Source: Platanthera guangdongensis
Taxonomy: Eukaryota > Streptophyta > Magnoliopsida > Asparagales > Orchidaceae
DNA: 64,000 nucleotides
Direction of reading: 5' to 3'
Assembly (NCBI GenBank): GCA_039583875.1
Contig: CM077147.1
Coordinates: 113,146,440 to 113,210,439, forward strand
Both the position numbers and the translations under genes were made by a program. Every line of letters begins with the position of its first letter. Position 1 is the stretch's first letter. Of the stretch, positions 9,160-20,922 are shown piece by piece. The notes below the pieces were generated by a model that worked only from the letters and a program-made list of their open reading frames with translations, searched no databases and was not told the origin of the DNA.

Positions 9160-10437
9160 AATACTATAGTTTAAAACAGTAGAAATCTAACAAAATGTTC
9201 CAAACAGGGGAACCAAGCCAGGACATAACCACACACGAAGCATACCTACACATGACGCAAGACCCACACACAACATGGCTCGCACGAAAACGGTCAACCA
9301 ACATCACCTCCACACACAACATGCGATAGAGAACGAAAGATGTGCAGAAAATCATTAACGAGTGACCGGGGATAATCCGTCAGGGATAATCCGCACAAAG
9401 GGCATTCCCTCACGACACAGTCCCACACAATACGATCACACGCGACACAACCTGCTGAGATTAGGACACCAACAACAAACGCATTCCCAACACATGACCA
9501 ATCGAAAGAAAGAAAATGGGGAGACATATATGACACAAGATTAGAGACCGTGTGGAATGAAAGTGAAAAATATAGAAATTTCATCTGGGTCGCTTCATCC
9601 CAACACTCTCGCTCACGTGGATACCACGTGCATGAAGTCAGAAATCGCATAGAGACACGGACAAACACAACAACAAACAACTTAAAACAAAATGAATGAC
9701 TCTAGCATCATCAACCACAAGCGAAGGGGGCAACGAGATCCATATCCTAGCGAGTAGAAAGAAAGAGATAGAAGGTCTACAGGAGAGCATCTTCGCAAGA
9801 TAAGAGCAGCAGCAGCCCAACGGGATCAGCAGAGGACAGCCAACAGAGGCAGCAACAACAAGGCTCCACCAAGACATAGGAGGCGAAGAAGCAGACGCCA
9901 GAGGGCCAAGCATCGACTGGGAACCCGCAGGAACTTCTAGACACACCGACAAATTGGCAGACATCACTTGAAAAACTAACAGATCCGGAGGGCCTGCCGA
10001 AGGCAAAACCGACGGGAGCAGCGTCGCACCGCTGACAACGCCCTCGTCAAAAGAAGCATTACTGACCAGCAGAATTATACCACTAAAGATCTACGATAAA
10101 GGCGATATAGAAGGATCCCCACCAAGAGGATGAGACAGGGATGACGAAAGAATCTCCATTCAACGAACGCTGGAAGAAGTCGTCCGGAACAGACGTCAAA
10201 GAGAGCAGGCGATGTCAAACGTAGGCGTAGGGAGAAGGAGCCTCTCACGTCGATGGGCACAGTAGTCAATCCCGTCAACTGGAGCCAGAGCAGAGCGTGG
10301 ATTCGGCCTTATCGGCGGGTCAAACCAAAAATCTGAGAGAAAGCGAGAAGTGGAGCAGCCGGGGATTAGGGCTTCACGGGATTAGGAAATCACGATTAGC
10401 GGAAGCCAAGGGAAAATTTTTCTTTTAGATTTCAGAA
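9160..10437 (-). other. Putative internal region of a Copia-type element, not recognisable as gag or pol
   Basis: Lies downstream, in minus-strand sense, of a primer-binding site and short LTR, so it should be element leader and coding sequence. The first 120 bp look like an untranslated leader with repeated CCCTAATC phrases. Minus-strand open frames at 9638-10006 and 9294-9680 are leucine/valine/cysteine rich and match no domain I know. It may be a non-autonomous element with unrelated cargo or a decayed gag. Confidence 0.35.
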
Positions 10438-10453
10438 CCTAGCTCCGATACCA
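10438..10453 (-). other. Primer-binding site (initiator-Met tRNA type)
   Basis: On the minus strand, TGGTATCGGAGCTAGG begins at the base after the LTR end. It differs at one position from the usual TGGTATCAGAGC of Copia elements. Confidence 0.75.
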
Positions 10454-10603
10454 TGTTGGAAGAGAGAAATGAAAGTAGATGTTGTGATTTCATTCATCCA
10501 TATAGGGCTTTATGTAGGAAATACATAGACACTTACAACATGACATACAATGTGGGACTAAACCCCATACACACATAAAAACTCAATACCAATAACTTCA
10601 ACA
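10454..10603 (-). repeat. Short Copia-type 5' LTR (150 bp)
   Basis: The minus strand begins TGTTGAAGTTATTGG, holds GTTTAGTCCCACATTGTATG (a phrase common in short plant Copia/TRIM LTRs) and ends TCTCTCTTCCAACA directly at the primer site. No second copy of this LTR is present in the window, so the element is truncated or its 3' LTR is lost. The 5' boundary at 10603 is set by the TG...CA rule; TGTCGG at 10617 is an alternative. Confidence 0.6.
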
Positions 10604-11373
10604 CAAATAGACCGACATTGCGATATTTCAAACATTAAATTTTCTGGGGAAGTTGTAAGTATGTCGAGTTCCTCAAAAATCTAGCTTATTACATATGCTA
10701 TCTAAAAGGGATAACAATGAGACAAATCATTGAAATTGTTTTTGGCATTGTGTATTTCACACTTGAATTTCTCAGATTGTCTATCCTTTTAATTTTGATT
10801 CAAGATTTTTTTTCAAATTTCTATTATAAGTTGTATGTATCCTTGTTTTCTTACCATTGCAAGTTGATTCTTTCAGTTTAGGCCATAAATCTTGCAATAA
10901 TCTGAATCGAAATGGCTAATTCACTTGATTAGTTTGATGTTCATATTATTTGCTAAATTTTATATATTCGGTTGACTTATTATATTTAAGAACATCGAGT
11001 TGATTTTAAGCTATGATTCTATATGGTTTCAATGATTTCTCATCTATATAACTCCGAGTTAGGATTTTGTAGGATGCCAATGAATTCTCTAGATGTCATC
11101 CAATTCATCCCACATCTTTGGTTATCTCTATTTAAAGACATAAATTCCATGCAAATTAAATATAACATATCCTATTTGATCTTTTTTCTGTTTTATTACC
11201 CTATCTTTTTTTAAACTATTACTTGAAGCTGTGGTGGTGTTGGATTGTTTATAATTTCATTTAAGATTATATTATGGAAGAAGACAAATCTCATCTTTCT
11301 AGTCTTCCTCAACTGCAAGGTCATATTTACCGTTTAATCACTTGATGCAATTCATTGAGCACTAAATATAAAG
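10604..11373. other. AT-rich spacer without a supported gene
   Basis: Low-GC sequence with only short, unrecognisable open frames. No repeat shared with the rest of the window was seen. Possible host intergenic DNA. Confidence 0.45.
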
Positions 11374-12252
11374 GGAAAGAATTGGTTTCAAGACACCTTA
11401 AACACCTAGAGGGGGGGGGGGGTGAATAGGTTCAATTCTTTTTTACTTAGGCTGATAAAATTATATCACTGTTAGATCACTTATGCAATATTTATCACAG
11501 CACTGATTTAAACAAAACAACAACACAGAAGACACACAGATTTATAGTGGTTCCCCAAGTGATGGCTACATCCACTTTCCCCCTTCGCATATCTAGCAGT
11601 GTACTAGATTCGGCATAACTCCCTTCTTTCTTTTCAGATCCTCAGATCTTACAACTCAGAACCTTGACAGGTTCCTATAGCTCACACTTCACCAAGTGCT
11701 ACAACTCAGATTCTTCCATAGAATACTACCTCAGAGTGAGTCCAGACTCCTACAACTCAGGCAATTCAGCCCTACCTCAACCTCTTTCACCAAGCCTACA
11801 ACTCCGAAAAATTAATCCCATAACTCAGGCACTCAGCCCTACCTCAGCCTTTATAGATTTAGGCTTACAACTCAGAGAGATAACTCTCCTACACTCAGAT
11901 CTATATAAAATCCTATAGAGAAAAGTGATTATAAAAGTATAAATCCTTCACCTAGGTTGAGAGAGAATGGGTTGAAGGTTTCTTGATCAGTTCTTGATAG
12001 ATCTGATTGCTTTAGATCCAACCTGTGTTAGCTTTTTCAAAGCTTCTTGAATTTGAACAAAGTAAGGTTGATCTTCTTGGAGATGATCCTCAATCAGCTT
12101 CCTTCTTCTATTCAGATGTGGCTCTGAATTCTTCTTGCAGACTTCTTCAGGATCTGCCCTTAGAGACTTGTTGATTTTTGGATGAAGACTTCTCTTCTTC
12201 TTAGTTGTTGGTTGTCTCTTTTTGTTCATTCTCCGTTTGTTGATAGAATAGA

Positions 12253-12263
12253 TCTTTATATAG
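12253..12263 (-). promoter_or_regulatory. TATA box of the SIRE-A LTR fragment
   Basis: CTATATAAAG on the minus strand, at the same place relative to the dyad array as the box at 3481-3490 in SIRE-A1. Confidence 0.6.
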
Positions 12264-12410
12264 ACCCCATCCAAGGTTACCGGCTGATCTGGTTCCTAAC
12301 GGCCTTCTAACAGCTCTGACAGATGGAACAACATTGTCTGTTATAACAGCTGTCAAGTCTTCAGTCATGATACTTGATCCTTCATTGAACTTCAACTCAG
12401 CAGCAAAGTG

Positions 12411-12800
12411 TCGAGACAATACTTCAAATGTGTCGACACATATAGATCATGTGTCGACACAATCCTTGGTGATGTCGACACGACACACATAATGTCGACA
12501 CAACTCTTCTTTTTCTTCTTTACATAGCTTTTGTGGAATGTGTCGACACAAGTTCTGTGCGTCGACACAATAACTTCTAGTCTCGACCAAGTTGATGACG
12601 ACAGAATTTTGGAGTGTATCGACACAAGTCCTGTGTGTCGACACAATTGTTGTCGACAGAATTCTGGAATGTGTCGACACAAGTCCTGTGTGTCGACATA
12701 GTTGTTGTCGACAGATTTTCTGTGTGTCGACATAATTCTTGTGTGTCGACACAATCTGGCTCCTAGTGTCGACACAGCTTTTCCCAAGTGTCGACACAAT
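12411..12800 (-). repeat. TGTGTCGACAC array of the SIRE-A LTR fragment
   Basis: Nearly twenty GTCGAC cores with spacers such as AAGTCCTGTG, CAATCTGGCTCCTAG and GTTGTCGACAG. Spacers differ from those in SIRE-A1, and the unit CACAATCTGGCTCCTAGTG occurs twice near the truncated end, which suggests local duplication. The array is upstream of the TATA box in sense orientation. Confidence 0.85.
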
Positions 12801-12808
12801 CTGGCTCC

Positions 12809-13524
12809 TAGTGCGGTGGTTTGTTGCTTGCAGGTGTTGCTGGACAAAGCGGTCAATAGCGGGCTAAAGCCCAAATTACGAAGCTGGCCCTCGAAGGCCT
12901 AATTGTAGTGCTTACTTGCTTTTGTAGTAGAGGAACCGGTGGTGCCGAGGAGGGCAACCGAGAGACAGCTCAAACATTTCATGAGCTTTAATCCTCCGGT
13001 ATTCTCGGGGTTTGGAACCCCATCTCAAGCTGAAGACTGGCTCTCCCGTATGAAGAGAGTCCTAACAGCAACGAAGATGGAAGATTGGCAAATGACCACT
13101 ATAGCTACGTTCCTGTTGGATGGAGACGCTAGGCTGTGGTGGGAGGGTTTGGAGCTGCATCTATTGAGAGGAAGGCAACTCACAAACGTCCCGATGGAAG
13201 AGTTCTCGGGACTGTTCTTGGCAAGTTACCTCCCTTCGGCGCAGAGGATAGCGTTGGAAAATGAGTTCCTGAAGTTGGTTCAAGGAGAGAGTATCGTGGA
13301 TGAATATCTCCACGAGTTTACTCGATTGACTCGGTATGCTAGCTTCACCATCGCGGATGAGGAGCGCAAGACGAATCAATTCAACGAAGGGTTGAGAGAT
13401 GATTTGAGGCTACTACTCTCAGGGCCTATGACGCATGGCTTCTTGACCCTGGTCAACACGGCCCGGTCCTTGGAGAAGGACATGAAGAATGTTCAAGCGA
13501 ACTCAGGAGCGTCGAGTGCGTCGA
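12809..13524 (+). mobile_element. Tekay-2: fragment with LTR piece fused to gag
   Basis: 12809-12925 matches the Tekay-3 LTR around 18550-18680 (GGTGG.TTGT..., AATAGCGG, GGCCCTCGAAGGCC). It is followed at once by gag coding sequence starting about 12939. The LTR end, primer site and leader, about 700 bp in Tekay-3, are missing. The right end joins SIRE-A2 near 13520. No target duplications are visible, so this is a deletion remnant. Confidence 0.65.
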
Positions 13525-13580
13525 GACAACTCGACGAATTCTCCCACAGACATCTTTTTACGGCTATCTCTAGGGATTAA
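12939..13580 (+). pseudogene. Tekay-type gag fragment
   Basis: An uninterrupted frame of 213 codons. Residues 1-190 align with Tekay-3 gag through LKHFMSFNPP, EDWLSRMKRVL, RLWWEG, NEFLKLVQGE and LLLSGPMTHGF to ARSLEKDMK. This is the retrotransposon Gag domain (capsid region). The zinc-knuckle C-terminus is absent, and the last ~20 residues come from the neighbouring SIRE-A2 sequence. The frame is open but starts at an arbitrary Met and lacks its upstream region, so it is a fragment and not a gene. Confidence 0.75.
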
Positions 13581-13759
13581 TCCCAGTTGTTCGTCTCCTT
13601 GAGATTATCACAACTGGTACGCGCCTCTCAACATTCTCAAATAAGCGGTAAGTATAAATAGGAGTGTGTGCATGCTTATAAAAAAATATACTATTCCTAT
13701 CCCTTTCGTCTCCCTGCCTCCCTATGACAAAAGCTCGAGAAATCTAGAGAAACTCAAAG
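13581..13759 (+). other. Leader-like stretch before the SIRE-A2 env-position ORF
   Basis: Contains AGTATAAATAGGAG (13651-13664), a good TATA-box match, then a pyrimidine-rich run. The ORF's first Met (ATGGTGCCG) is near 13765. It could be a decayed subgenomic promoter, or chance in AT-rich DNA. Confidence 0.35.
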
Positions 13760-16340
13760 AATTCATGGTGCCGAAAGGAATTGATTTCCTGTTCGAAGGC
13801 TCAAAATTCATGTGAAACGAATTCAAAGATGCTATAGAGGAATTTCAATTAGTGTTACACTTATTACAGGCTGTTGACCTAAGTTTCGTCCTGTCACAGC
13901 ATGTCCTGATATGGAAGAGAGAAGTCCTTGAACTATACTCTCATGCTAATGTCGACTCATCCTCAAACAAAATCAAATCCTCCATCAGTGGGCATAAGAT
14001 CAAAATCACACCAAAAAGATTATGCAAAGCACTGCAACTACCCAAGGTCAAGCAGTCTGATGAAGAAGATGACTTATATCAAAATGATGTGAAGTCAACC
14101 ATAAAGTGGTGTGGGCTTTCAAAGCACACCACTGGACCAGTATTAAGGAAGGAACTGAATCTAAGAGCAAAGTTTCCAGCAGATATAGTTGGGAAAGCAC
14201 TGCTCTGCAAAATAGTTTCTCATGATAAGATATCCAAAAAGATGGTTGAACTCATGACAAGGATAATTCTATCTAAGAAAACAGACCGTGAAATGGTGAT
14301 GTTTGAAAGAATAGTATAGTACAACCCAGAACCAAACCTGGGAAGGATACTGTCCTTATACTTCTAGAACACAGTTTCGGGGATACTCAGTATGAGGCTA
14401 GGCACAAAGATCCATCACATGAGAAGAATGGACTCTAAGATGTTTGATAGTGGGACAGAGTCTTGCTCCCACATCAACAATCTTCTGGCAAGAAAAAGAA
14501 AACAATCATGGTCACTGAAGAGAGCACTGCAAGTAGCTCTTCTGAGTGCAGTGAGGAAGAGCCACCTAATCCTCAACTAACTAATTCTTCTGAGGATATA
14601 AGAAGGGATATGAGTGTACAAATTTCAATATCTTCTGAACCTGTAGCAAAAACTGTGCAAGTCAGTTGCTCCCAATCTGAGAACATCCAGGCAGAGGTAG
14701 CTGAAATGGTGACTAAAGATATTGTGGATAGGATTTATGCAACCCTTGAGTTGGAGACTTCCCAGTTACTTGCCCATGCTGAGGGGGATACAGTTCAATC
14801 AGTTTAAGAACAGCTAGACTTCTTCATTAAGAATCAGTAGAATAGGATTGCTCAAACTCCAGAGGGTCCTGAACTGATACTATTATGTCCTCAAGTTGAG
14901 GTGGAGTAAGTCCCTGATACAATGATTCAAGATGCCCCAGACATTATTGTTACAAAGCAGCAAATTCCAATGGGAACTGCAGAGATTGAGGGGGAGATTC
15001 CAACAGAGCTCCCTGCTCAAGTAATAGAGAATGTTATTGACATTTCTGAAGATGATGAACTTGCAACTGATGAGCCAAAGAGCGAGGTTGCTGATCACTC
15101 TTTTGAATACATGAGAGTTGATTCTGAGATAAAGGATGAAGCAAGAGAAGTGTATGAGGATGTACATGAGCAAGGGACATCTCTCCATGATGATCAAATG
15201 TCCTCCACATTCTTAGCTCAACTCAAAGATCTGCTAGATCACCAGAGAAGACAACTTGAGCACTTTGTTGAAGATTCTATCAAGGGGTTAAGACAGGATC
15301 TATGAACTGAGATAAAGTCCATTAGATTTGAAGTTAACTTGCTAAAGGCCAACACCGTATCATTCTTCATGGGAGTTGCCCTAGCTGTTACGTATACTAA
15401 AAGCAAGCTTGTAGAAATCAGGCAAACTCAGAATGGTATAATCGAGAATCAGAACATCACTTCCAGCAACATTTAAATGGTACATAATATGCAGACGAAA
15501 CTCATGGAAGCACACAAGATAACACTAGAAAGAAGGATGGATGTCTGCACTAAGTACTTGGATGATCACATGTTAGAAGTTAAGAACCATTTTAATAATG
15601 GATTCAACTTTCTGGATCAAAGACTCTCTATTGCAAAGGATTCCCTGACTGCAACTATTGGTGAAGAAGTCATAAAGGGGGGAGGCAATGATCAAGGCCA
15701 ACATTGAGAATGTTGTTTGGGTTACCAAAGCAATCAGAGGTTCACTAGAGCTTAAACTTCATACATATGACAACATTCCTGATATTCCTGCCCATATTAC
15801 AGAAGGACTATATGATGACTAATATGGTGATAATCAGTATGGTCAAGTTAATGCTCAGTGAGCTGAACCTTTTACAGCTGTTGAAATTCCTACCTTCAAC
15901 CCCACTGCAGAACAAGTAGCAAGAGCAAGAGGCAAGTCAGTTACTGAAGAAGAGGAAGTTATCAGACTCAGTAAGAAGTGCTATAGAGGAGAGAGAGAGA
16001 CCAGTCCTGACTTTGAGAAATGGAGTCCTCAATCAAGGACTATCATCTTGTCTGCCTGGGATCAAATCAAGGACCACAAGACTGGCAGAGGAAAACTGTA
16101 TAGCTCACTAGAATGGGCAAAATTAGAAAGAAATGAAGAGCCCAGGAGAAATTTCAGAAGTGACAAAAAGTCAGGTGCAGTTCCACCAGATACTCCTGAG
16201 CCCAGCAAGTACTTCCCAAAGCCCTACAGTTCCTTTGAGAAACAGAAGTAGAAGAAGACTGAAGCCGGGGATAAGGATGCAAAGAAGCCCAGTAGGGGGA
16301 TAGTGATCAAGGAAACTGAGACATGGCATATTTTTTATTT
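13760..16340 (+). pseudogene. Env-position ORF of SIRE-A2, broken
   Basis: Main frames: 13765-14319 (N-terminal domain, with LCKALQLP and FPADIVGKALLCK), 14463-14807 (Ser/Glu-rich linker), 14922-15305 and 15477-15707 (coiled-coil part with IKSIRFEVN), and 16021-16251 (tail with WSPQSRTIILSAW and EPSKYFPKP; GIVIKE follows near 16300). Stops at about 13814, 14317 and 15303 and several frame changes disable it. Order and motifs equal those of SIRE-A1 (1-2447), and the N-terminal LADIV/ADIV pattern also appears in SIRE-B (33095-33688). The function of this family is unknown. Confidence 0.65.
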
Positions 16341-16530
16341 TCCTTAAGGGCTTTATGAACATGAACATTTTGTTATAAGCACATTGTCTATTTATGACTT
16401 TTGTCTTAAATGATAATCAAATTTTTGTGTGTATATCAATTTTTTCGTATATACTATGAATGTTTATCTTCTATAATGTAGTAGTGTACATCATTGACTA
16501 GGGTTCTGAGTTCTTCAAATAGGGGAAAAT

Positions 16531-16776
16531 TATTCGGTCCATTGATCACAATGTCCTAGATTTGAAGAAGGCCCACATGTCAATGGTATAAAAATGAATG
16601 TATCTAATACATATTCAATGTTCAATGGTTTCAGGTTGTATCCTATTGCACTTACTTGAAAGGTTGTCATAGTCACAACGATAGTTGGACACAAGACAGG
16701 ATGCTAGCATAGCATAAGACTAGCTAAATCCAAAAGCGTTGAGCGAAGACAGTTCACTTAATGCCAAGAGGCTAAA
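16531..16776 (+). repeat. First part of the SIRE-A2 3' LTR
   Basis: TATTCGGTCCATTGATCACAATG followed by TAGATTTGAAGAAGG matches the SIRE-A1 LTR start in order, and matches the solo LTR at 20023-22065 even more closely (CATTGCTCACAATG). It is cut by the Tekay-3 insertion. CTAAA (16772-16776) would be the left target duplication of Tekay-3. Confidence 0.65.
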
Positions 16777-18974
16777 TGTAATGGCCCAAAAATCTGGAAA
16801 AAGGAAGGATTTGAAGTTAACGCGTGGTGGTAGAATTAATGTCGGCGCTAGCTTTCGAATTAAATCGTCTGCTGTCTTGAGTATCTAGAGCATGGTGGTA
16901 GATAGGTACCGTGTGGTGTTATCACTCGATGCACTCAAAGCTCTCAACGAAGCCTTGAGTGACTACCGCGTGGTGGTAGTGATCTATCGCATGGCGATAG
17001 CTGCTCTCAAAGCACTTGATGCTCTCAACATACTCAATTATCTTGATGAAGCATTGAGTGACTACCGCACGACACTAGAAAGCTAACGCGCGATGATTGC
17101 TTGAGAAAAGTACCGCTTGGTGGTAGCTTTTCACGTGGCAGTATGGTGGAGGCTTCTCTGGGCAACAGAGCGATGTCCATTGGGCCAAGCGGTGACCGCC
17201 TCAGATACCGTGCGTCAGTAGCCTTCAGATATAAGTGGTACATGAGAATGAGTTCTCATTGTTCTCTCTCTTAGTTCTTGAATTTCTTAAAAGTAAGAGT
17301 CTGTGGCTAAGCTTTCCAAGCTAGGTGAAGGAGATTATGTGGTTAGATTTAAGAGCTGAGCAAGATCCGTGAGTGGAAAGCGAGGCGCTCCTTCACATCC
17401 AGATAGAAGACTTCTTCATGTCTCCAAAACGACTTACGAGGGTAACAACTTTCTCCTTGGACAAATGAATTCCTCAATTTGCATATGTGCATGGAACCCC
17501 TCACCAAAAGGTTAAGAAAAGGGTGGTTTCTAGCGGGTAGATCGTAGTGATCCAAGTTAAAACTTACATATAGATTCAGAATTAAAGTACGAAATAGGTA
17601 TGCTGTGTAAAGCCCATTTGGACAGTTGGTCAGAATTGGTGATGAATTGATTTACATGCTGGAGAAGACTCTGTGGATAAAACGAGTAGAATCTGGGGTT
17701 TGGGGGTGTGCAGGATACTGTAGTGGTAGTACTGGAGGTGATCTCCATGAAAACACCCAAAAATGGGGAAGAAGTGATTTCTATCCCTACCGCATGACAG
17801 TAGTGCTACCTCCAGTGATAGCTTCCAGTAAGCTATGAGGCATATCTCTGGGTGGCCTGGCGTCATTGTTTGAAGCGGTGAATTCAGCTATGGTGGCCAT
17901 GCAAGCAGAGTTAATGTTGTTGCGAAGCCTATGTCCGTGAGACAAGGTGCGTAGCATGAGAAGCTGTGAGCCTGGAGAGCCCAGCTATTGGCCATGAATT
18001 CCATGATGGATCATTGCAGGCTATATTCCTGGGTACATGTGAGCAGCAAATGATGATGATAGCCTATTGTGCCCACCAAAAAGGCCAGTGAGTAGAACGG
18101 TCAAGTGGAAACTAACCCACGTCTTGTCATGGAGCTTGATTGCTTCAGCATTCGTCAATGACATGGTGTTTTGAGCAACAGGAAGAGTGCTGAACTATAG
18201 CCTGTATTATATCACTTTGGGTTAGATTGCCTGAAGTAAATGCCTTTCGTCATTGGCATAATAAGAATCTTAGGCCCCCGTCCAGAATGACTAGAATGCT
18301 CAAGTATGCAGTCATGTCTGAGACTGTGGATGGTGGTGGGACCTGGGAAGCCCGGTACACTGAGAATGTGCCTTGAGTGCACGGGGCATGTGAATGATCG
18401 AGCCTACACCTGTAGTGAATGGTGCTTAAATGCACATTGTTATTTGCCAAAAGATATTTATGTTGCTGCTTGTAGGTAAGGAGAACCGCTACCCCAATTG
18501 AGGGGTGGGGTCGTTATAAATTGGTCAGCTAAACCTGATCGTTGCCTTGTTTGCTATCCTTGTGGTGGATTGTCCCTGTGCATGTGCTGGAGAGTCGAGG
18601 GGGAAATAGCGGTTTGCAGCCCATTGATTATATGTTGGCCCTTGAAGGCCAAGCAAAGGTTTTTTAGTATTTTTCTTGTGTGGCCAGCCTGCGCACCGAT
18701 GTTTGTAAACCACTCTTTTTGGGAAGAACATTTTAAGGCCTTAAGGCCTTAACTTTTGTGTCTTTTGTCATAACATTCCTATGGTTTTATATAGTTGACA
18801 TTGTTGATACTTGAGTTCAATTTAACTCTTGAAACTTCTGCTAGAATGCTGAGAGTTAAGATTCGTTTGGTTTTTTGATATTAACATGTAACTCCGACGA
18901 CTGTCTATGGAGTATCGTGTGTGCCCCCAGCCAGACCCTTTGTTATATTTCATATGACGGATTGAGGTGTTACA
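16777..18974 (+). repeat. 5' LTR of Tekay-3 (2198 bp)
   Basis: Starts TGTAATGGCCCAAAAATC and ends GAGGTGTTACA, two bases before the primer site region. It carries the dyad array at 16900-17115, a region rich in short frames (all shadows), and AAGGCCTTAAGGCC at 18737-18750. The 3' LTR copy starts TGTAATGCCC at 25899. Confidence 0.85.
16900..17125 (+). repeat. Dyad array (CACTCAA / TTGAGTG and ACCGCGTGGTGGTAG) in Tekay-3 U3
   Basis: Repeats of GCACTCAA, CTCTCAAC and TTGAGTGACTACCGC alternate with TGGTGGTAG and CTATCGC. The 3' LTR copy (26010-26225) is closer to the ancestral form, with CACTCAACGC (26054-26063) facing GCATTGAGTGA (26074-26084). The same two half-sites make up the array of the SIRE-related solo LTR at 21030-21890. 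Confidence 0.75.
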
Positions 18975-18978
18975 ATTT

Positions 18979-18988
18979 TGGTATCTGC
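18979..18988 (+). other. Primer-binding site of Tekay-3
   Basis: TGGTATCTGC, four bases after the LTR end, resembles the start of the initiator-Met tRNA complement TGGTATCAGAGC. Confidence 0.6.
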
Positions 18989-19343
18989 TTGTCTCGATCT
19001 TCCTTCTGCAATTTTATGGTCGAATTCTTTTGAGGGGTGGCGAGCACATGATTGTGCTTACCGGTATAACACAAATGAACTCAAGAGTGTCCACTTAGGA
19101 ACGAAAATACACATGTTTGAGGAACATACGCATTCTTATCGGTAACTGGTTGCCTTTTGTGTTGTCGCTAAATTGTGTATTTTATAATTATAGGTGACTA
19201 TAAGTGCTACGGGGCAGTCTGAACTCCAATGTTTTGTTGAGAGTGCGGCACCAACAAAAGTACCCACACCTCCTCCTATAGAAATAGTACACATAGTTGC
19301 AGAGCCAGTGTTTGCAATTATGAATGCATAGCCGACTGGGCAG

Positions 19344-20022
19344 GTGCGACCTGCGATGGTACCAGTTCAGGTTGGTGTAGCCAAACCTATAGCTACTATA
19401 CAAGTGCCTGCTGAGGCTTTGGTTGATTTGCGAGCTACTAAAAGGCAGTTGAAGCACTTCATGAGCTTTATTCCGCCTACGTTTATGGGTGCAGGATCTC
19501 GAATGCAAGAAGAGGACTGGCTTTCGCACATCAAGAGGATATTGACCTCGATAGAGACAGAGGAGGGACAGAAGGTCACCTTGGCCACTTTCCTGTTAGA
19601 AGAAGATGACCGGCTTTGGTGGCATGAGTTTGACGTACACCATTTTGTGGGCATACGACTATTGGAGATCTCGATGGATGAGTTTTCGAGATTGTTCTGG
19701 GCAAAGCATCTGCCGTCGTCGCAGCAAATTGCCATGGAAAATGAGTTCTACCATTTAACTCGGGGCGAGAGAAGCATAGATAACTACTTGTGTGAGTTTA
19801 CCAGGTTGGTATGTTATGACGGGTCTACTTTTACTGACAAAGAATGTACGACCAATAGGTTCTATGAGGGACTTCGGGATGAGCTGAGGTTACTGATCTC
19901 GGGTCCAATGAAGCAAGGATTTCAAATATTGGTGGATACGGCTCGTTCGTTAGAGAAGGACATGAAGATGGTGCATGGCAAGAGGGACTTGGTTGTGATA
20001 AAGCCCGAGTTCAAAGTGTCAC
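19344..20022 (+). pseudogene. Tekay-3 gag, N-terminal part
   Basis: Residues 29-220 of the open frame form the Gag capsid-like domain: LKHFMSFIPP, EDWLSHIKRIL, RLWWHEF, LPSSQQIAMENEF and LRLLISGPMKQGF to ARSLEKDMK. It matches the Tekay-2 fragment throughout. The upstream leader is 18989-19343; an in-frame TAG just before 19344 means the original start may lie further left. The frame runs into the solo LTR at 20023 and ends there at a chance stop. The remainder of gag is at 22066-22420. Confidence 0.8.
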
Positions 20023-20910
20023 TGAATGTCTTTGTTTTCTAGGGTAGAAAACCACCCTTAGTGGGGTGAATAGGTTTCTAGGTTTTTAGTATATCTTTTA
20101 ACTTTTATAAGTTTAGGCTGTGAGTGGTGATTTACTTTCTATTACTTTCAAGACATTCACCCAGACGACACAACAAATTATAGTGGTTCTCCAGATTATG
20201 GGTACATCCATTGTCCCTCCTACCCGTCTAATAGTGTGTTAGACATGGCACTTCTCCAAGATCTCGGCTCCTAAGAGCTTACAAAATGATCCCGCAGGAC
20301 CACTCATCCTTCTCCAAGACTTAGAACTCAGGAACAAATCCCTAGAACTCAGTGATCAGAAGATCACCTACCTCAGGCCAAAGGCCCTACCACTCAGGCT
20401 GGGTGGACATCCCTACCTCAGATCCAAAGTATCCTATACTTGGCCTTTATAAATAGTCTTACAAATCAGATCTAAGAAGATCCTACAAAAAGAATTAAGT
20501 TTTTTTGTGTTGATTACTAGACAACAGAGAAATGATCTATGTGTCTTTCTCCTTCTCTCCTGAGAAAGATCAATCCAAATTTCTTCTTCACAGCTCCAGA
20601 AAATAATCTTCAGGTTTGCTCTGCTTGGGATGTGAAGTGGACGCAGCTAGGGTTAGCCCTTGCTACTCCTTTCTTAGTGTTGATGATGAAGATGACAACA
20701 ACTAATAGGAAGAACTTTCAGGTCAATTGATTCGAACTTCTGATTCTTATCTCAGCAACAATGTCGAGGAAGAAGATGAAGATTGCTGCTTTTCGAAAAG
20801 ACAAAGCCCTAAAAGTAAATAAGATTTTTTTGATCTCATTCCTTATATCATCTACCATACAACGTCTCTTTGACCCGCGGTCCCAGCTTTAATTGCGAAT
20901 TTACCACCTT

Positions 20911-20922
20911 CCTTTTATAAAA
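20911..20922 (-). promoter_or_regulatory. TATA box of the solo LTR
   Basis: TTATAAAAGG on the minus strand, about 110 bp downstream (sense) of the dyad array. Confidence 0.55.

Larger units (their letters stand above)
11374..12808 (-). repeat. SIRE-A LTR fragment (minus), missing its first ~150 bp
   Basis: The reverse complement follows SIRE-A1's LTR: AAAGAATTGG at the outer end, a G12 tract in GGGGTGAATAGG (11411-11430), CTACAACTCAG repeats, a TATA box (12253-12263) and a TGTGTCGACAC array. The sense start TGTTGGGTAC is absent: at 12808 the sequence changes abruptly to Tekay LTR. It is therefore a truncated LTR fused to another element rather than a clean solo LTR. Confidence 0.75.
13525..16776 (+). 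mobile_element. SIRE-A2: 3' part of a SIRE-type Copia element
   Basis: Begins within SIRE sequence, where CAACTCGACGAATTC recalls the RNase H/env spacer of SIRE-B. It continues with a broken env-position ORF (13760-16340), 3' spacer, a decayed purine tract (16517-16530) and the first ~246 bp of an LTR starting TATTCGGTCC (from TGTTGGGTCC) at 16531. Tekay-3 is inserted at 16777, and the rest of the LTR lies beyond the window end. Gag and pol are missing on the left, replaced by the Tekay-2 scrap. Confidence 0.7.

Noticed and set aside
13851..14319. Resistance-type or other host protein
   Set aside because: Matches the env-position ORF of SIRE-A1 and lies before a SIRE LTR; no NB-ARC or LRR motifs.
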